The translations under genes were made by a program, and so were the position numbers. The notes below the pieces were generated by a model that searched no databases, was not told the origin of the DNA, and worked only from the letters and a program-made list of their open reading frames with translations. From the NCBI GenBank assembly GCA_028386065.3, contig JAKUCV010001994.1, forward strand, positions 4,476 to 68,475: a DNA stretch of 64,000 nt. Direction: 5' to 3'. Source of the DNA: Turnera subulata. Taxonomy: Eukaryota > Streptophyta > Magnoliopsida > Malpighiales > Passifloraceae. Of the stretch, positions 44,291 to 55,560 are shown in pieces. Position 1 is the stretch's first letter. Each line of letters starts with the position of its first letter.

Positions 44291-47200
44291 TTTGACTTTT
44301 CTGATTCGATGAACGATCCAGTTTTCTCGAGTTAGCTTGCTATCAATGTGGCATAACAGGTCATCGGTATGTCATACAGCAAAGCACATGGTAGAACTTT
44401 ATAAATCATCTTTGAAAGGAAAAATTAAGGTTGTTAAAACTAATTTTCTTCAAGATGATGACCAAAATGCTACCTTCCAGACTAATTCATATCTTGATTA
44501 TCTTACTCCAAGAGAAAAAAGTAATAAGATGAAACAAGAATAAATATATTACAAGTTTCTTTATAAAATTTATTGTTGATTCTTTTGTTTTATTAATGTT
44601 CTTGCTTTATTTTCATGCACTTGATTTAACATAGGAGTGTTTTCCATATTAGTATTATTTCTTACACATATTTTATTTTTCATAAAGATATGAACATTTA
44701 ACTATATGGTTCCAAGAACAATGCCTTATTCTCTTTAAAGTCTCAAAAAAAATTATTGAGTTTTAAGGATATCCGTTTGAATAGATATCATATTGATACA
44801 ATGAATAAAAGAGATGTTGAATATCTCTGCATTACAAAAGTTACCTTCGCAAGTAACAAACAAGTTATGCAAAAATTACTTACATTATCCTCTGAATTGT
44901 ACTACACATATATTCAAGTCACTGAAAGTTATTATACCCAGCCAGAAGTTGGCACCAGTCTGAAGCTGACTAATGAGTTAAAAATTTAGCATGACTGATT
45001 GGGTCATCCCAGGTCAATAATGATGAGCAGTTATTAAAAATTCTTTTGGTGATCCACTGAAAGACCAGAAGATTTTTTAATCTAATGAATTTTTATGTGC
45101 TGCTTTCTCACAAGGAAAATTGATTATCTAGCCTTCTTATGATAAGGTTGGTTCGGAATCACCGCATTTTTGGAAAGAATTCAAGGAGATATTTGTAGAC
45201 CTATACATCCACCGTGTAGACCAATCAGATATTTTATGGTTTTAATTGATACATCAACTAGATGGTCCCATGTGTGCTTATTGTCCTCACGCAATTTGGC
45301 GTTTGCGTGCTTATTGTCATCAAATTGCGGACACACTTCCCTGATCATGCAATTAAGACTATATGTCTTGATAATGATGCTGAATTCATCTCTAAGGCGT
45401 TCAATGACTATTGTATGTCATTTGGAATTTTGATTGAACATTTGTAGCTCATGTTCATACCCAAAACGGTCTAGCAGAATCGTTGACTGAACGCCTCCAA
45501 TTAATTGCTAGACCATTATTGATGAGATGCGAACTCCACGTTACTGCTTAGGGACGTTATTTTGCATGCAGCAGCACTTGTGCGCATCAGGCCAACAGGT
45601 AATCATAAGTTCTCCCCTATTCAATTGGTTCATGGTCACGAACATAATATCTCACATCTTCGGACCTTTGGTTGTGCAATATATGTGCCAATTACTCCAC
45701 CACAGTGAACTAAAATGGGTCATCAAAGAAGATTGGTAATATATGTTGGATATATATTTCCATCAATTATAAAATATTTGGAACCAACAACTGGAGATTT
45801 ATTTACACCAAGGTTCGCTGATTGTCATTTTGATGAAAATGTTTATCCAACATTAGAGGGAGAAAAAAAAACAGCGGAATAAGGAGATTAAATAGAATGC
45901 TATATCATTATCAAGCCATGATCCTCGAACAAATCAGTGTGAAAATATAATTTATTTACAATATATAGCAAATCAATATAATTTATTTACAATATATAGC
46001 AAATCAATTGCCAGACATATTTATTGATGTCAATAGAGTAACCAAGTCTTATCTTGTAACTACAAATGCTCCTATTAGAATTGATATCCTTGAAAGATAA
46101 CCAAAGAATGCAAATGAATCCAAAGCACGCCAGAAGCATGGCAGAGCACTCGATTCCAAGAATAAGAATCCTCGACAGAGAAAACATGCAAAGATAAAAG
46201 TTGGCCCCAACGAGGTACAAAACCTCCTAGAGCGGTTCAAATTAAAAATCCTCAAGAAGAGGTTACTGATATAAATTATAATGTTCCAGAAGTAACTTAG
46301 ATACCTGAAATAAGTCAAAATGATGAAATCTCAATCAACTATATTATGTCAGGAACAAGATGGAACCGACGTGAAATAACCGTCAACGGAATTTTTGCAT
46401 ATAATGCAGCGCTAAATATTATGGAAGGAAACGAAAATCATGAGCCCAAAGCAATTAATGAATGTCGGCGTAGAAATAATTAGCCAAAATAGAGAAACGC
46501 AATTAAGGCTGAGTTAGACTTGCTTAGGAAGCGAGAAGTTTTACGACATGTAGTCCCAATACCTGATGGTGTAAAAACGGTCGGTTACAAATGGGTATTT
46601 ATGCATAAAAGAAGCAAAGAAAATGAAATAGTAAGATGTAAAACATGATTTGTGGCACAAATTTTTATGCAACGACCTGGTAATTATTGTGAGGAGACAT
46701 ACTACCATGTGGTGGATGCAATTAGTTTTCAGCATTTGATAAGTCTGGCAATACATGAAAAACTAGAAATGTGACTAACGGATGCTGTTACAGCCTATTT
46801 ATGGATCCATAAGTCATGCGCCTTGATGCTGTTACAGTCTATTTATGGATCCATAAGTCATGACATATACATGAGAATCTCTGAATGATTCAAGTTGTAT
46901 GAAGTAACTAATTCCTAGGATATATACTCAATCAAATTGAAAAGATCTTTATATGTCTTGAAGCAATCTGGACGTATGTAGTACAATCGACTCGGTGAAT
47001 ATTTGGTAAAAGAAAGCTACAAAAATAATTCTATATGTCCATTTGTTTTTATTAAATTGCGTGAATATGTCACCATTGTTATTTATGTTGATGTTTTAAA
47101 TATTATTACTAAAGAAGTTTCCAAATTCGTGTATTGTTTGAAGAAAGAATTTGAGATGAAACACCTTGGAAAAACAAAACTCTGTCTAGGTCTTCAAATT

Positions 47201-48150
47201 ACACATTTGGAAAATAGAATCTTTGTCCATCAAACACATTATACCTAGAAGGTATTAAAAAGATTTTATATGGACAAAAACTCATCCGTTAAGTGCCCCA
47301 ACGGTTGTGAGGTCACTTGACCAAAAGAAATATATCTTTAGAATTCGAGAAGATAATGAAAAAATTCTTGGTCCGTAAGTAGCATATCTTAACGCGATTG
47401 GAGCTTTAATGTATCTTGCTAGTGACACAAGACCCGATATATCTTTTGTTGTCAGATTATTAGCAAGATATAGTTTTGTCCCCAACTTGCAGACATTAGA
47501 ATATGATAACATATTTTCGATATCTTCGAGGTACAATGGATATGGGATTATTTTATTCATATGTATCCAAATTTGTTTTAATTGGTTATGCAGAAGCAAG
47601 TTATTTATCTGATCCACATAAGGCTCGATCACAAACGGGTTACTTGTTTACCTATGGAGGAACTGCTATCATAGCGATCCATAAAGTAAAATATTGTTGC
47701 ATCCTCTTCAAATAATGCAGAAATTGTGGCCATACATGAAGCTAGTCGAGAATGTGTTTAGCTAAGATCAATGACACAACATATTCGAGATTCATGTGGA
47801 TTGGATAGTAGAAAAGACATTCCAACAACGATTTATGAAGATAATGCAGCTTGCATTGCCCAATTGAAGGAAGAATACATCAAAGGCGATTGGACAAAGC
47901 ATATATCACCAAAGTTCTTTTTCACTCACGATCTTCAGAAGAATTGTGATATTTATGTTCAACAAATTCGCTAAGTGACAACCTGACAAACTTATTTACG
48001 AAGTAATTTTCCACATCAACTTTTCAAAACAAGATTGGCATGTGACGACTTCGAGACATCAAAGGAAGTCAAAACGAGGCATCAAGGGAAGTTCTTTGTC
48101 CCACTAGGTTTTTTCCTTGTAAAGTTTTTAATAAGGCATTTTTTCCAACG
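44291..48150 (+). pseudogene. Heavily decayed Ty1/copia gag-pol
   Basis: Fragments in copia order, with stops and shifts throughout. There is a zinc knuckle CYQCGITGHRY (about 44342) and a pre-integrase remnant near 44990 (DWLGHPRS). The integrase core at 45170-45440 has RIQGDICRPIHPP, RYFMVLIDTSTRW, and a tail with ESLTERLQ-like text. The RT region near 46560-46860 contains a tandem duplication. YGLKQ-like text lies near 46950 and VTIVIYVDVLNII at 47065, where one catalytic aspartate is replaced. LGKTKLCLGLQ and an RNase H remnant at 47570-47975 (DNAACIAQLKE, DWTKHISPKFF) follow. No clear LTR pair could be bounded. It is older than the other three copia copies. Confidence 0.85.
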
Positions 48151-48961
48151 CATATTCTATCCAAAGTACAGTGACATTCAAGCAGAAATATTATAAATAA
48201 ATGAGTATGTCATTGTTATCATCCAATAAAATTTATTTTTATCATGCCCAAATTTACTTTCGGTAAATAATTTACCCCTACACCTAAATTGAACTTGGAT
48301 TCATCCCTTTGGTTATTTACCTTTCATAATTCTATTTGTCCTAACCTTAATATCATCTTCCTTTTCCTAATATCTTTTTAGTTTTATCTATTTAAATTAA
48401 TCACACTTATTTATTTTTATCCTCCCATTTACACCTATAAATACCCATTTCATTCATACACATTTCTACCTTTAATTTTCCAACATAAAACTCTTCTCAA
48501 TCCTACACACCCTCTCCTTAAGCTCCCTTCATATTAGTTTAATTATTCTCTATTATCACCATTATCAAAGTTTTAGTATACCATTAAAGTTGTATTACTT
48601 CAAAGTCTATTATACCATTAAAAGTTATATTATTTCCATCAAGGTTGTATTATTATATTGATAAAACTTGTATTATTCCATCAAGAGTAAATTTTTACCT
48701 CAATTTTATAACATATACTTTTTTTATATAGATTCTTGTTTTTTATGACATCATTCAATCTGTGTTGGGTGACTAACTTAGTATACATGTGAAGGGTTAA
48801 ATACACATTTTTGGACACACATAGAGAAACAAAAATAATCTCTCACTTTCCCTCGTCTTTCTTTCTCTTCACTATTACTTTAATCTCTATTACTATTCTT
48901 TATCTATGTTACTATCAATATGCAAATCCATTACATTATTATCAATCTTCAAATCCATCAC
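48151..48961. other. AT-rich spacer, possibly LTR remnant
   Basis: Directly downstream of the decayed copia RNase H. It could include its 3' LTR (for example repeated ATTAAAGTTGTATTA-like words at 48583-48690), but no left copy was matched. No gene is seen. Confidence 0.3.
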
Positions 48962-48978
48962 AACATGAAAAATTCGAA

Positions 48979-49304
48979 AACCACCGGGGGTGGTGGCCCA
49001 ATGGTAAAGCCTTCAGCCTACCATCTCTAGGACTAGGGTTCGAGTTCCGGCGCTTCCAGTCAAGCTCCATAATAGTGTGATGCGGCCGAATATGGCCTTC
49101 CACATTGTGGGGTGGTGGTCGTTGAGTCCGGGGCCTCCCCGACACTATGACGCGTAGCAGGCGGGGGTGTCCGTTGGTGCCTCGGTGGGCGGTCTCTCCT
49201 ATGAGGAGGGTCTAATGCCAGGATGTAACTGGTATTAACCAGGGCCTGGACTGACGGGGCGATGATGACACCACTGATGCCTTTTTTTTCTTCAACAAAA
49301 AAAA
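48979..49304 (+). mobile_element. tRNA-derived SINE with 17-bp duplication
   Basis: The head has a Pol III A box TGGCCCAATGG (48994-49004) and B box GGTTCGAGTTCC (49037-49048), about 33 bp apart as in tRNA-derived SINEs. A GC-rich body follows, then a T run (about 49282-49289) and an A-rich tail. The direct repeat AACATGAAAAATTCGAA flanks it at 48962-48978 and 49305-49321, which is target duplication by LINE-type retrotransposition. SINEs encode no protein and borrow a LINE reverse transcriptase. The head is too diverged to be a functional tRNA. Confidence 0.9.
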
Positions 49305-49321
49305 AACATGAAAAATTCGAA

Positions 49322-49635
49322 TTGGACTTAAAGCATAAAGCAAGGTTAGGTCTTCTTTCCTAATGATTTTGCTAACATTGGAGATTTACGACAATTTCTT
49401 TTTCCATTTTACACATATTTTACTTTAAAAGAAACTTACAGGACATAAATAGGCCTCAATTAAAATTAAAAATGATCAATTTTTGTTTCTTAAAGACACA
49501 ATATTTAGATTCTAATTAATAGAAAGAGTTTGTAACTTTTCTGTTGGATTTGTTACCTTGTTTCTACTTGGTTCATACTTGGCCATAAATTCTTTCTATT
49601 TGGTTCATACCTGGCTATGAATTCAACAAATTAAA
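49322..49635. other. Spacer between SINE and MITE
   Basis: AT-rich, about 310 bp, no gene seen. Confidence 0.4.
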
Positions 49636-49895
49636 GGGTTAAACACCTTTTATTTGTCCCGTTCATGTACCCGGAGTTTTTGTGTCCTTTCTCTGTACTC
49701 CAAATTCCAATTTTTGTCCCTTTTATATACCCCGACTGTTTAATTTGAGTACATAAAAAGACAAAAATTAGAATTCGGAATACATAAAAGATACAAATGA
49801 GAAATTCGCAGTACTAAAAATGACAAAAACTCTGGGGTACATGAACGGGAGGAAAAAAAAAAAAAAACTCCAGTTATACAAAAGGTGTTTAACCC
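49636..49895. mobile_element. Small foldback MITE
   Basis: Terminal inverted repeats GGGTTAAACACCTTTT and AAAAGGTGTTTAACCC enclose about 260 bp. Inner parts are also complementary (TTTTTGTC/GACAAAAA, CATGTACCC/GGGTACATG). No clear target duplication was found. Confidence 0.75.
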
Positions 49896-52077
49896 AAAAC
49901 ATTAATCCAACCAAGATGAGGCGAACACAATTGCTTCATAGTAACACCCATCACATTACTTATGTGGCTGACATGGCTCGTGAACAAATCATTTGTTTCC
50001 ACGTGTGATCCTACTCAAGATCTAACATTTTGTTTAGTTTATCGAAATCAAAATCCAAATTATATAATCTTCCCAAACAACCTACAGAAGTAGAGTTTGG
50101 TTCAACCACTAAATATAAGTATGTTAAAAATTCAACACCAAATCCACAATAACAAAACATAATTCAACTTCAGAAAAGCCCTCTCTAAAGAGTTACATAT
50201 TGCTCAATTCAACCATTAATCGATTCACACCAAATGAACCTAGAAAGTAGCAGAAAAATATCTACACAAAAAATGGAATTACATACTCTTCGTACATTTT
50301 CTTGAAGAATTAAATGAATTTTTAAGAACTGTACATACTAATAAAAGTAGCATGATTCTTTGACCAAAAAAAATAAAAGTAGCATGATTCCAAAATATAC
50401 CATGGCATAAGAGAGAGAGAGAGAGAGAGAGAAGCAAGAATCGTACTAGAACGAGATGAATGGAGGCGTAACTTGGCACGGAAATGACATTGACTCAGCT
50501 TCAAAGGTCCTCCTCAGAGATGTGAAGAATCATGCATTGAACATGGAGGTACAACACAAGGAGAAGACATGCTCCTAGCTTTAAAGGTCCTTACCGGAGA
50601 TGAAACGATTAGCCAATGAAGTGCATCAACATGGCACGGTTGTATCCAAGAGGGATGTTGTCAAGATGATATAGAGTGGGTGTACAACATATAATTAAAG
50701 CTCAATCTTAACGTCGTTAGACTTTGAAAAAGTGTAAAGATGGTGCAATGATGGGTAGCAGTGACCAGCTCAGAAAGATGGCGAAGGAGGGAATATTCAT
50801 TACCAGGCGTAAGCAGAATAGACAAGTCGCTAAATTTCGTTTGAACATCAATCAAGTACAAGACTAATAGTAGAATACGTACAAAACTCTCATTAAATTT
50901 CCCTTATGGAAAACTCTCCTTAAATTTGCATGTGATCAAATATTTCCCGTACTTGACATGGTCTTATTATGTGCAGGAGCAATGAAGCTAGTTTAATATT
51001 TTCTCACATGTCATCAAAAGGTTAGGAGATGTGTGTAACGGTGGTGGTTAGAAATCCCTTTCATATAGGTGGATGTCACTTCCACCATTGTTCATTGTGC
51101 ATCCATATCCTTAAACGCCAATTACCTTGTACACTATATATATTCAAACATTGCAGACGTTCTAAAAACTTCCTCTCATATCAAATTGAAATCCAACTAA
51201 GGTCCACGTGATTGAGTCAATCTCGGACTTAGCAAAGTTGAACATGCAGCATAGGTGTCTCAAGTGCTAAAACTGATAGCGACACAAAGAACATGATTGT
51301 TATCTTTTTGTGATTTTTGTGGCAAAACCCGAAGCACTTGAAAGTGACATGTAACCATTTTCCTCATAAGTTCCTCTACCCTTCCATCATAAAAGAAAAC
51401 AAGTTCGAAGGAATGATGTAGAGCTACCATTTAGATATATGAGAGATCTTGTGTTAGCTTTCAATGTTGCAATTCTTAACTTGGATCAGAAAGTAAGAAA
51501 TTTTTACTTGGTAAGTGTAAATCTTTTTCAGTTGTACACTAATTGATGTTAAGTTATGTGTTAGTTCAATTTATAAGCATGGGATGTTCAAAAGCAAAGT
51601 TTGGTTTGAGCTTAATCTTTAAACATCATGCAAGATAGATTGATGTTTGACTCTTTTTGTCATATTCATGTACCGAACTTTCGTGATGTATTCCAATCGC
51701 ATGCCTAGGATAGATTCTTAGGCAAGAATGCCATGTGTAACTCAAAGAGTGGTGCCACATGGAAATTAATATGGGGCCCGCTACTTATTAAAATAAAATT
51801 CTAGATGACACCACACAGAGGGCAAAACATGGCATTCCTGTCTAAAAATCTAAGGCATGTGATTGGAATACTTTTTATATATATATAAATACTAGAAGAG
51901 TATTTCCGTCGACACGAGACTAATCTCTCACGGACTTCAATCGACACCTTCTAAGGAGGCACCCTACCAACTGTGCATGCTCCATTCACATCACCCGGAC
52001 TTGAACTCTGGTTCATGCTTAATACATTCATCAGTAAAAAATAATAAACAAAAAAATTAAATTTTTTTCCTAAACAT
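49896..52077. other. Intergenic, no clear gene
   Basis: A GA microsatellite lies at about 50410-50432. No coding frame resembles a known family. A possible SINE fragment is listed separately. Confidence 0.5.
51889..52016 (-). mobile_element. Possible SINE fragment
   Basis: On the minus strand, GAGTTCAAGTCCGG resembles a Pol III B box. Later words are GGTAGGGTGCCTCC and GAGATTAGTCTCG, followed by an AT-rich end. The arrangement recalls short plant SINEs such as the Au family, but this rests on memory of general style and lacks a confirmed duplication. Confidence 0.3.
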
Positions 52078-52198
52078 TTGGTTAATTTAATTTATATTAT
52101 TTTTTCTAATATGTTCTTTTTTAAAAAAAAATTCCCTTCGTCTTCACCCCTCCTCACCTCCTCACCATCGCGCCGTCAACGTCACAACCTCCACCTCC

Positions 52199-52540
52199 AA
52201 TTCGCCTCCTCCTCTCCTTCTCCTTCCCCGCCACCATCTCCTTTTCTTCTTTCCCCCTTTTCCTCCTCGCCGCCGCCGTCATCACCAAAGACAAGATTCG
52301 TCCACCACGCCCTCAACGCCAGGGCCTCCACTACTCCTTCCCCGCCTCCTCCCTTTCTCCTTCTTCCAATTCGCCTCCTCCTCTCCTTCTCCTTCCCCGC
52401 CTCCATCTCCTTTTCTTCTTTCCCCCTTTTCCTCCTCGCCGCCGCCGTCATCACCAAAGACAAGATTCGTCCACCACGCCGTCAACGCCAGGGCCTCCAC
52501 TACTCCTTCCCCGCCTCCTCCCTTTCTCCTCCTTCCCCTC
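52199..52540 (+). repeat. 169-bp direct duplication, CT-rich
   Basis: A pyrimidine-rich unit beginning AATTCGCCTCCTCCTC starts at 52199 and again at 52368 (period 169 bp), with few differences. It carries GCCGCCGCCGTCATCACC and a non-repetitive core GACAAGATTCGTCCACCACG. The long frame through it is compositionally biased and probably not a gene. Confidence 0.8.
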
Positions 52541-52727
52541 CTCTCCTCCCCCCCTGCTTTCCCCCTCTTCCTTTGCTATGGCCGCCACAGCAAGCATATC
52601 TGGAGACTTCAAGGGAAAAAAAAAAATATAGAGAAGAGGAAAGGAGAGGAAGATGAAGAAAGAAAAAAGAAAAAAAAAGAGAGAGAGAGAGAGGGAGAGA
52701 GGAGCTGGGGGAGAAGAGAGAGAGGAG

Positions 52728-53220
52728 AATGAATAATTTTTATTTATTTTTCATGTTTTTATATTCTTGGTTTTTTTGCCATTTTAGAAAATTAACAGGG
52801 GCAAAATTGGGACGAGAACGGTGCTGTCCATAGGACAATGTTCTGCCCCCAGCATTTCGAGAGGACAAGAAAATTTATTTTTTTCCTAAACCGTGGGGAC
52901 GCGCGTCCCTCGTGAACAGTGAGCCCATCGATCCAAACATCCACCCATTAGGCCCTAGTCCACTCGCGTCCATCCCTGTCCCGAGGGACGGGCCCGTTGG
53001 GGGTGGATGTTTGGATCGCGGGGCGCACTGTTCCTGTGGGACGCGCGTCCTTCTAGTTTGGGACAAAATGAATTTTTCCCGTCCCTTCGAAAATGCAGGG
53101 ACAGAACATTGTCCCATGGACAGCACTATTCACGTTCCAACTTTGCCCCATCAATTTTTCAAAATGCCAAGAAAACCAAAGATATTAAAACATGAAAAAT
53201 ATAAAAAATACTCATTTTTT
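52728..53220. mobile_element. Foldback element, about 490 bp
   Basis: The left arm (TTTTTCATG, TTGGTTTTTTGCCATTTT, GGGGCAAAATTGG) and the right arm are reverse complements with moderate divergence. The centre is GC-rich and includes the 12-bp palindrome GGACGCGCGTCC on both arms (52897-52908 and 53039-53050). No coding capacity is seen, and the ends are not exactly defined. Confidence 0.7.
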
Positions 53221-53768
53221 TATTTTTTATTTCTCTAAATTAAAGAATCTATTTAATTTGTCAAAGTCTCTATAATTGCGTGTGAGATCTTTCTCCTTTC
53301 TTATTTTTATAATTTAAAAAATCAATATTTATTTTGTCAAGGGAGATTTTTTTCCTTTTTTATTTTACTAAATTAGAAAATCAAAATTTATTTTGTCAAG
53401 ATCTCAAGTAATTACGTAACGAGGAGATTCGTTTCCTTTTTATTTTTCTAAACTAGAAAATTACAATTTGATTCGTCAAAACCTCTAATAATTTGCAGGT
53501 GAGGATGAAATTCTTTTCTTTATTTTTCTAAATTAGAAAATGAATTTGATTTCAAAAAATATCTTCTCAATAATCTCTTAATTTTATATTGAAATTATGA
53601 TATATATATTGTACACAACAATAAAATTTCATATATTGATTATAATCTAAATTGTACATATTAATTATGTATTCATCATTTGGTATATTGACCAATTTAT
53701 TAACTTTTTAATATTCAAATTATAATCACATTAAAATATATATATATATATAGTTAAAAAAATTGCAT
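53221..53768. other. AT-rich spacer
   Basis: Repeated TTTATTTTTCTAAATTAGAAAAT-like blocks at about 50-60 bp steps (53215-53540) suggest an old tandem repeat. No gene is seen. Confidence 0.4.
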
Positions 53769-53777
53769 AAAAAAATT

Positions 53778-54888
53778 AAGATTAAAGCATTTTTTGGTCC
53801 CTGTGTAAAGCCTCAAAGTTGGATTTCATCCTCGTGTAGGTGTTTGGCCTCTTTTCATCCCTCAGTTCGACCCATTTCGTTCATCCGGCCAAAATAGCTG
53901 ACGTGGCATATTTTCCGGTGCCATATCAGATTTTTGGGTCCCACATGTCAGGAAAAACCCAAAACCAAACCAGGATCCACCCAACCGGTTCCGCCCACCT
54001 AAATAATCCAGAACCCAAAATATAATTATATTATTTTTAATTATACAAATAATTTGAATAATAAAATTAGCCTATTTCTAAAATAATAAAACATAATATA
54101 TATCTTTTTATTTTATATTTAATAAAAAAATTTACAAAATAAAAACATTTTTTAAAAAAATAATAAAACATAATATACATCAAATCATCCAAATTTTATA
54201 ATTTTTATATATTTTTTATTTTAATTAATAAAAAATTTCACAAAATAAAAAAATTATTTAAAAATAAAAAACATAATATACATCAAACCACTCAAATTTT
54301 ATATTTTTTTATTTTTTCAATTTTATATATAAAAAAATTTCACAAAGTAAAAAATAAAAAAAATTACATGGTTTGATGTATATTATGTTTTTATTATTTT
54401 AAAATAAATATTTTTAATTTTGTGAATTTTTTATTAAATATAATATATATATAAATTATAAAATTTGAATGGTTTGATGTATGTTATGTTTTATTATTTT
54501 AAAATAAAAAATTTTTATTTTGTGAATTTTTTTATTAAATATATAATTAAAAAATATATATTATGTTTTATTATTTTAGAAATAGGCTAATTTTATTATC
54601 CAAATTATTTGTATAATTAAAAATAATAAAATTATAGTTTGGGTTCCGGGTTATTTAGGTGGGCGGAACCAGTCGGGTGGATGTTGGTTTGGTTTTGGAT
54701 TTTTCCTGACATGTGGGACCCAAAAATCTGATGTATCACCGAAAAATATGCCACGTCAGCGATTTTGGCCGGATTTTGGCCGGACGAACCAAATGGGTCA
54801 AACAGAGGGATGAAAAGAGGCCAAAAACCTACACGAGGATGAAATCCAACTTTGAGGCCCTACAGAGGGACAAAAAACACTTTAATCC
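53778..54888. mobile_element. 1.1-kb Mutator-like foldback transposon
   Basis: Two long inverted arms are present. The left has GATTAAAGCATTTTTTGG, then GAAATCC-type text, GACGTGGCATATTTTCCGG and GGTCCCACATGTCAGG; the right arm carries the complements. A 9-bp direct repeat AAAAAAATT lies at 53769-53777 and 54889-54897. The centre is very AT-rich and itself folds back. The duplication length fits Mutator-like elements, though an A-rich duplication is weak evidence. No transposase is present. Confidence 0.8.
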
Positions 54889-54897
54889 AAAAAAATT

Positions 54898-55344
54898 ATA
54901 TATGTTGTTTAAAATCTAAATTTGGCTTATACTACATGCTTAAATAATTTCTACTACATCAACGGCAATATTCACATCACAACATTTAGTCCCGTCCAAT
55001 TTACGGCTAACCAAACATAATTCAGTACAACAGTCCCATTCAGTGTTCACCATGCCAAACGCTACTTTGGACAATACAATTGTCCAGTCCAGTCTCGTCC
55101 AGTGAACCAAACGCACAGGGACCCCAGCCCTTCTCCACGAGGACCAACACAAGTTGGTGATTGGAACACAATATAGAAGTCAACATACATGTGTACCAAA
55201 AAATGTTGTGAACCCGATTATACAAATTAAAAAGTTGGGTACCAAAAAACCTCAAATCCCCTAAATCTTCTTCAAAAAGTAAAACTAGCAAAACAAGCAT
55301 ATATTCAGTTCATTATATAGTCCAAGTATCAAAGTGAACAAAAA
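54898..55344. other. Intergenic, no gene seen
   Basis: AT-rich with no supported frame. Confidence 0.4.
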
Positions 55345-55560
55345 TTTTTGTTTTTTAGACAACCAAAAGCTCGACTAACTACATCTATTGTCATCATCTA
55401 CCATGACCACCACAAGCTCAACTAGCTACATCCAATGTTGTCATCTACCGTGACCACTACAAGCTCGACTAGCTACACCCAATGTTGTCATCTACTGTCA
55501 CCACCACAAGCTCGACTAGCTACATCCAACGTTGTAATCTACCATGGCCCCCACTACATA
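55345..55560. repeat. 47-bp minisatellite
   Basis: The word AAGCTCGACTAGCTACA and variants recur with AGCTC at 55368, 55415, 55462 and 55509, an exact 47-bp period. Related text (CATCATCTGTCATGGCC, TTTACATCTCCACATATT) continues in a looser repeat to about 55860. Confidence 0.85.

Noticed and set aside
48979..49060. tRNA gene
   Set aside because: A and B boxes are present but the cloverleaf stems do not close. The long body, tail and 17-bp duplication identify a SINE.
52078..52656. 192-residue Pro/Ser-rich open frame
   Set aside because: Explained by a CT-rich 169-bp duplication. It lacks domains and splice logic, and the antisense frames are equally long.
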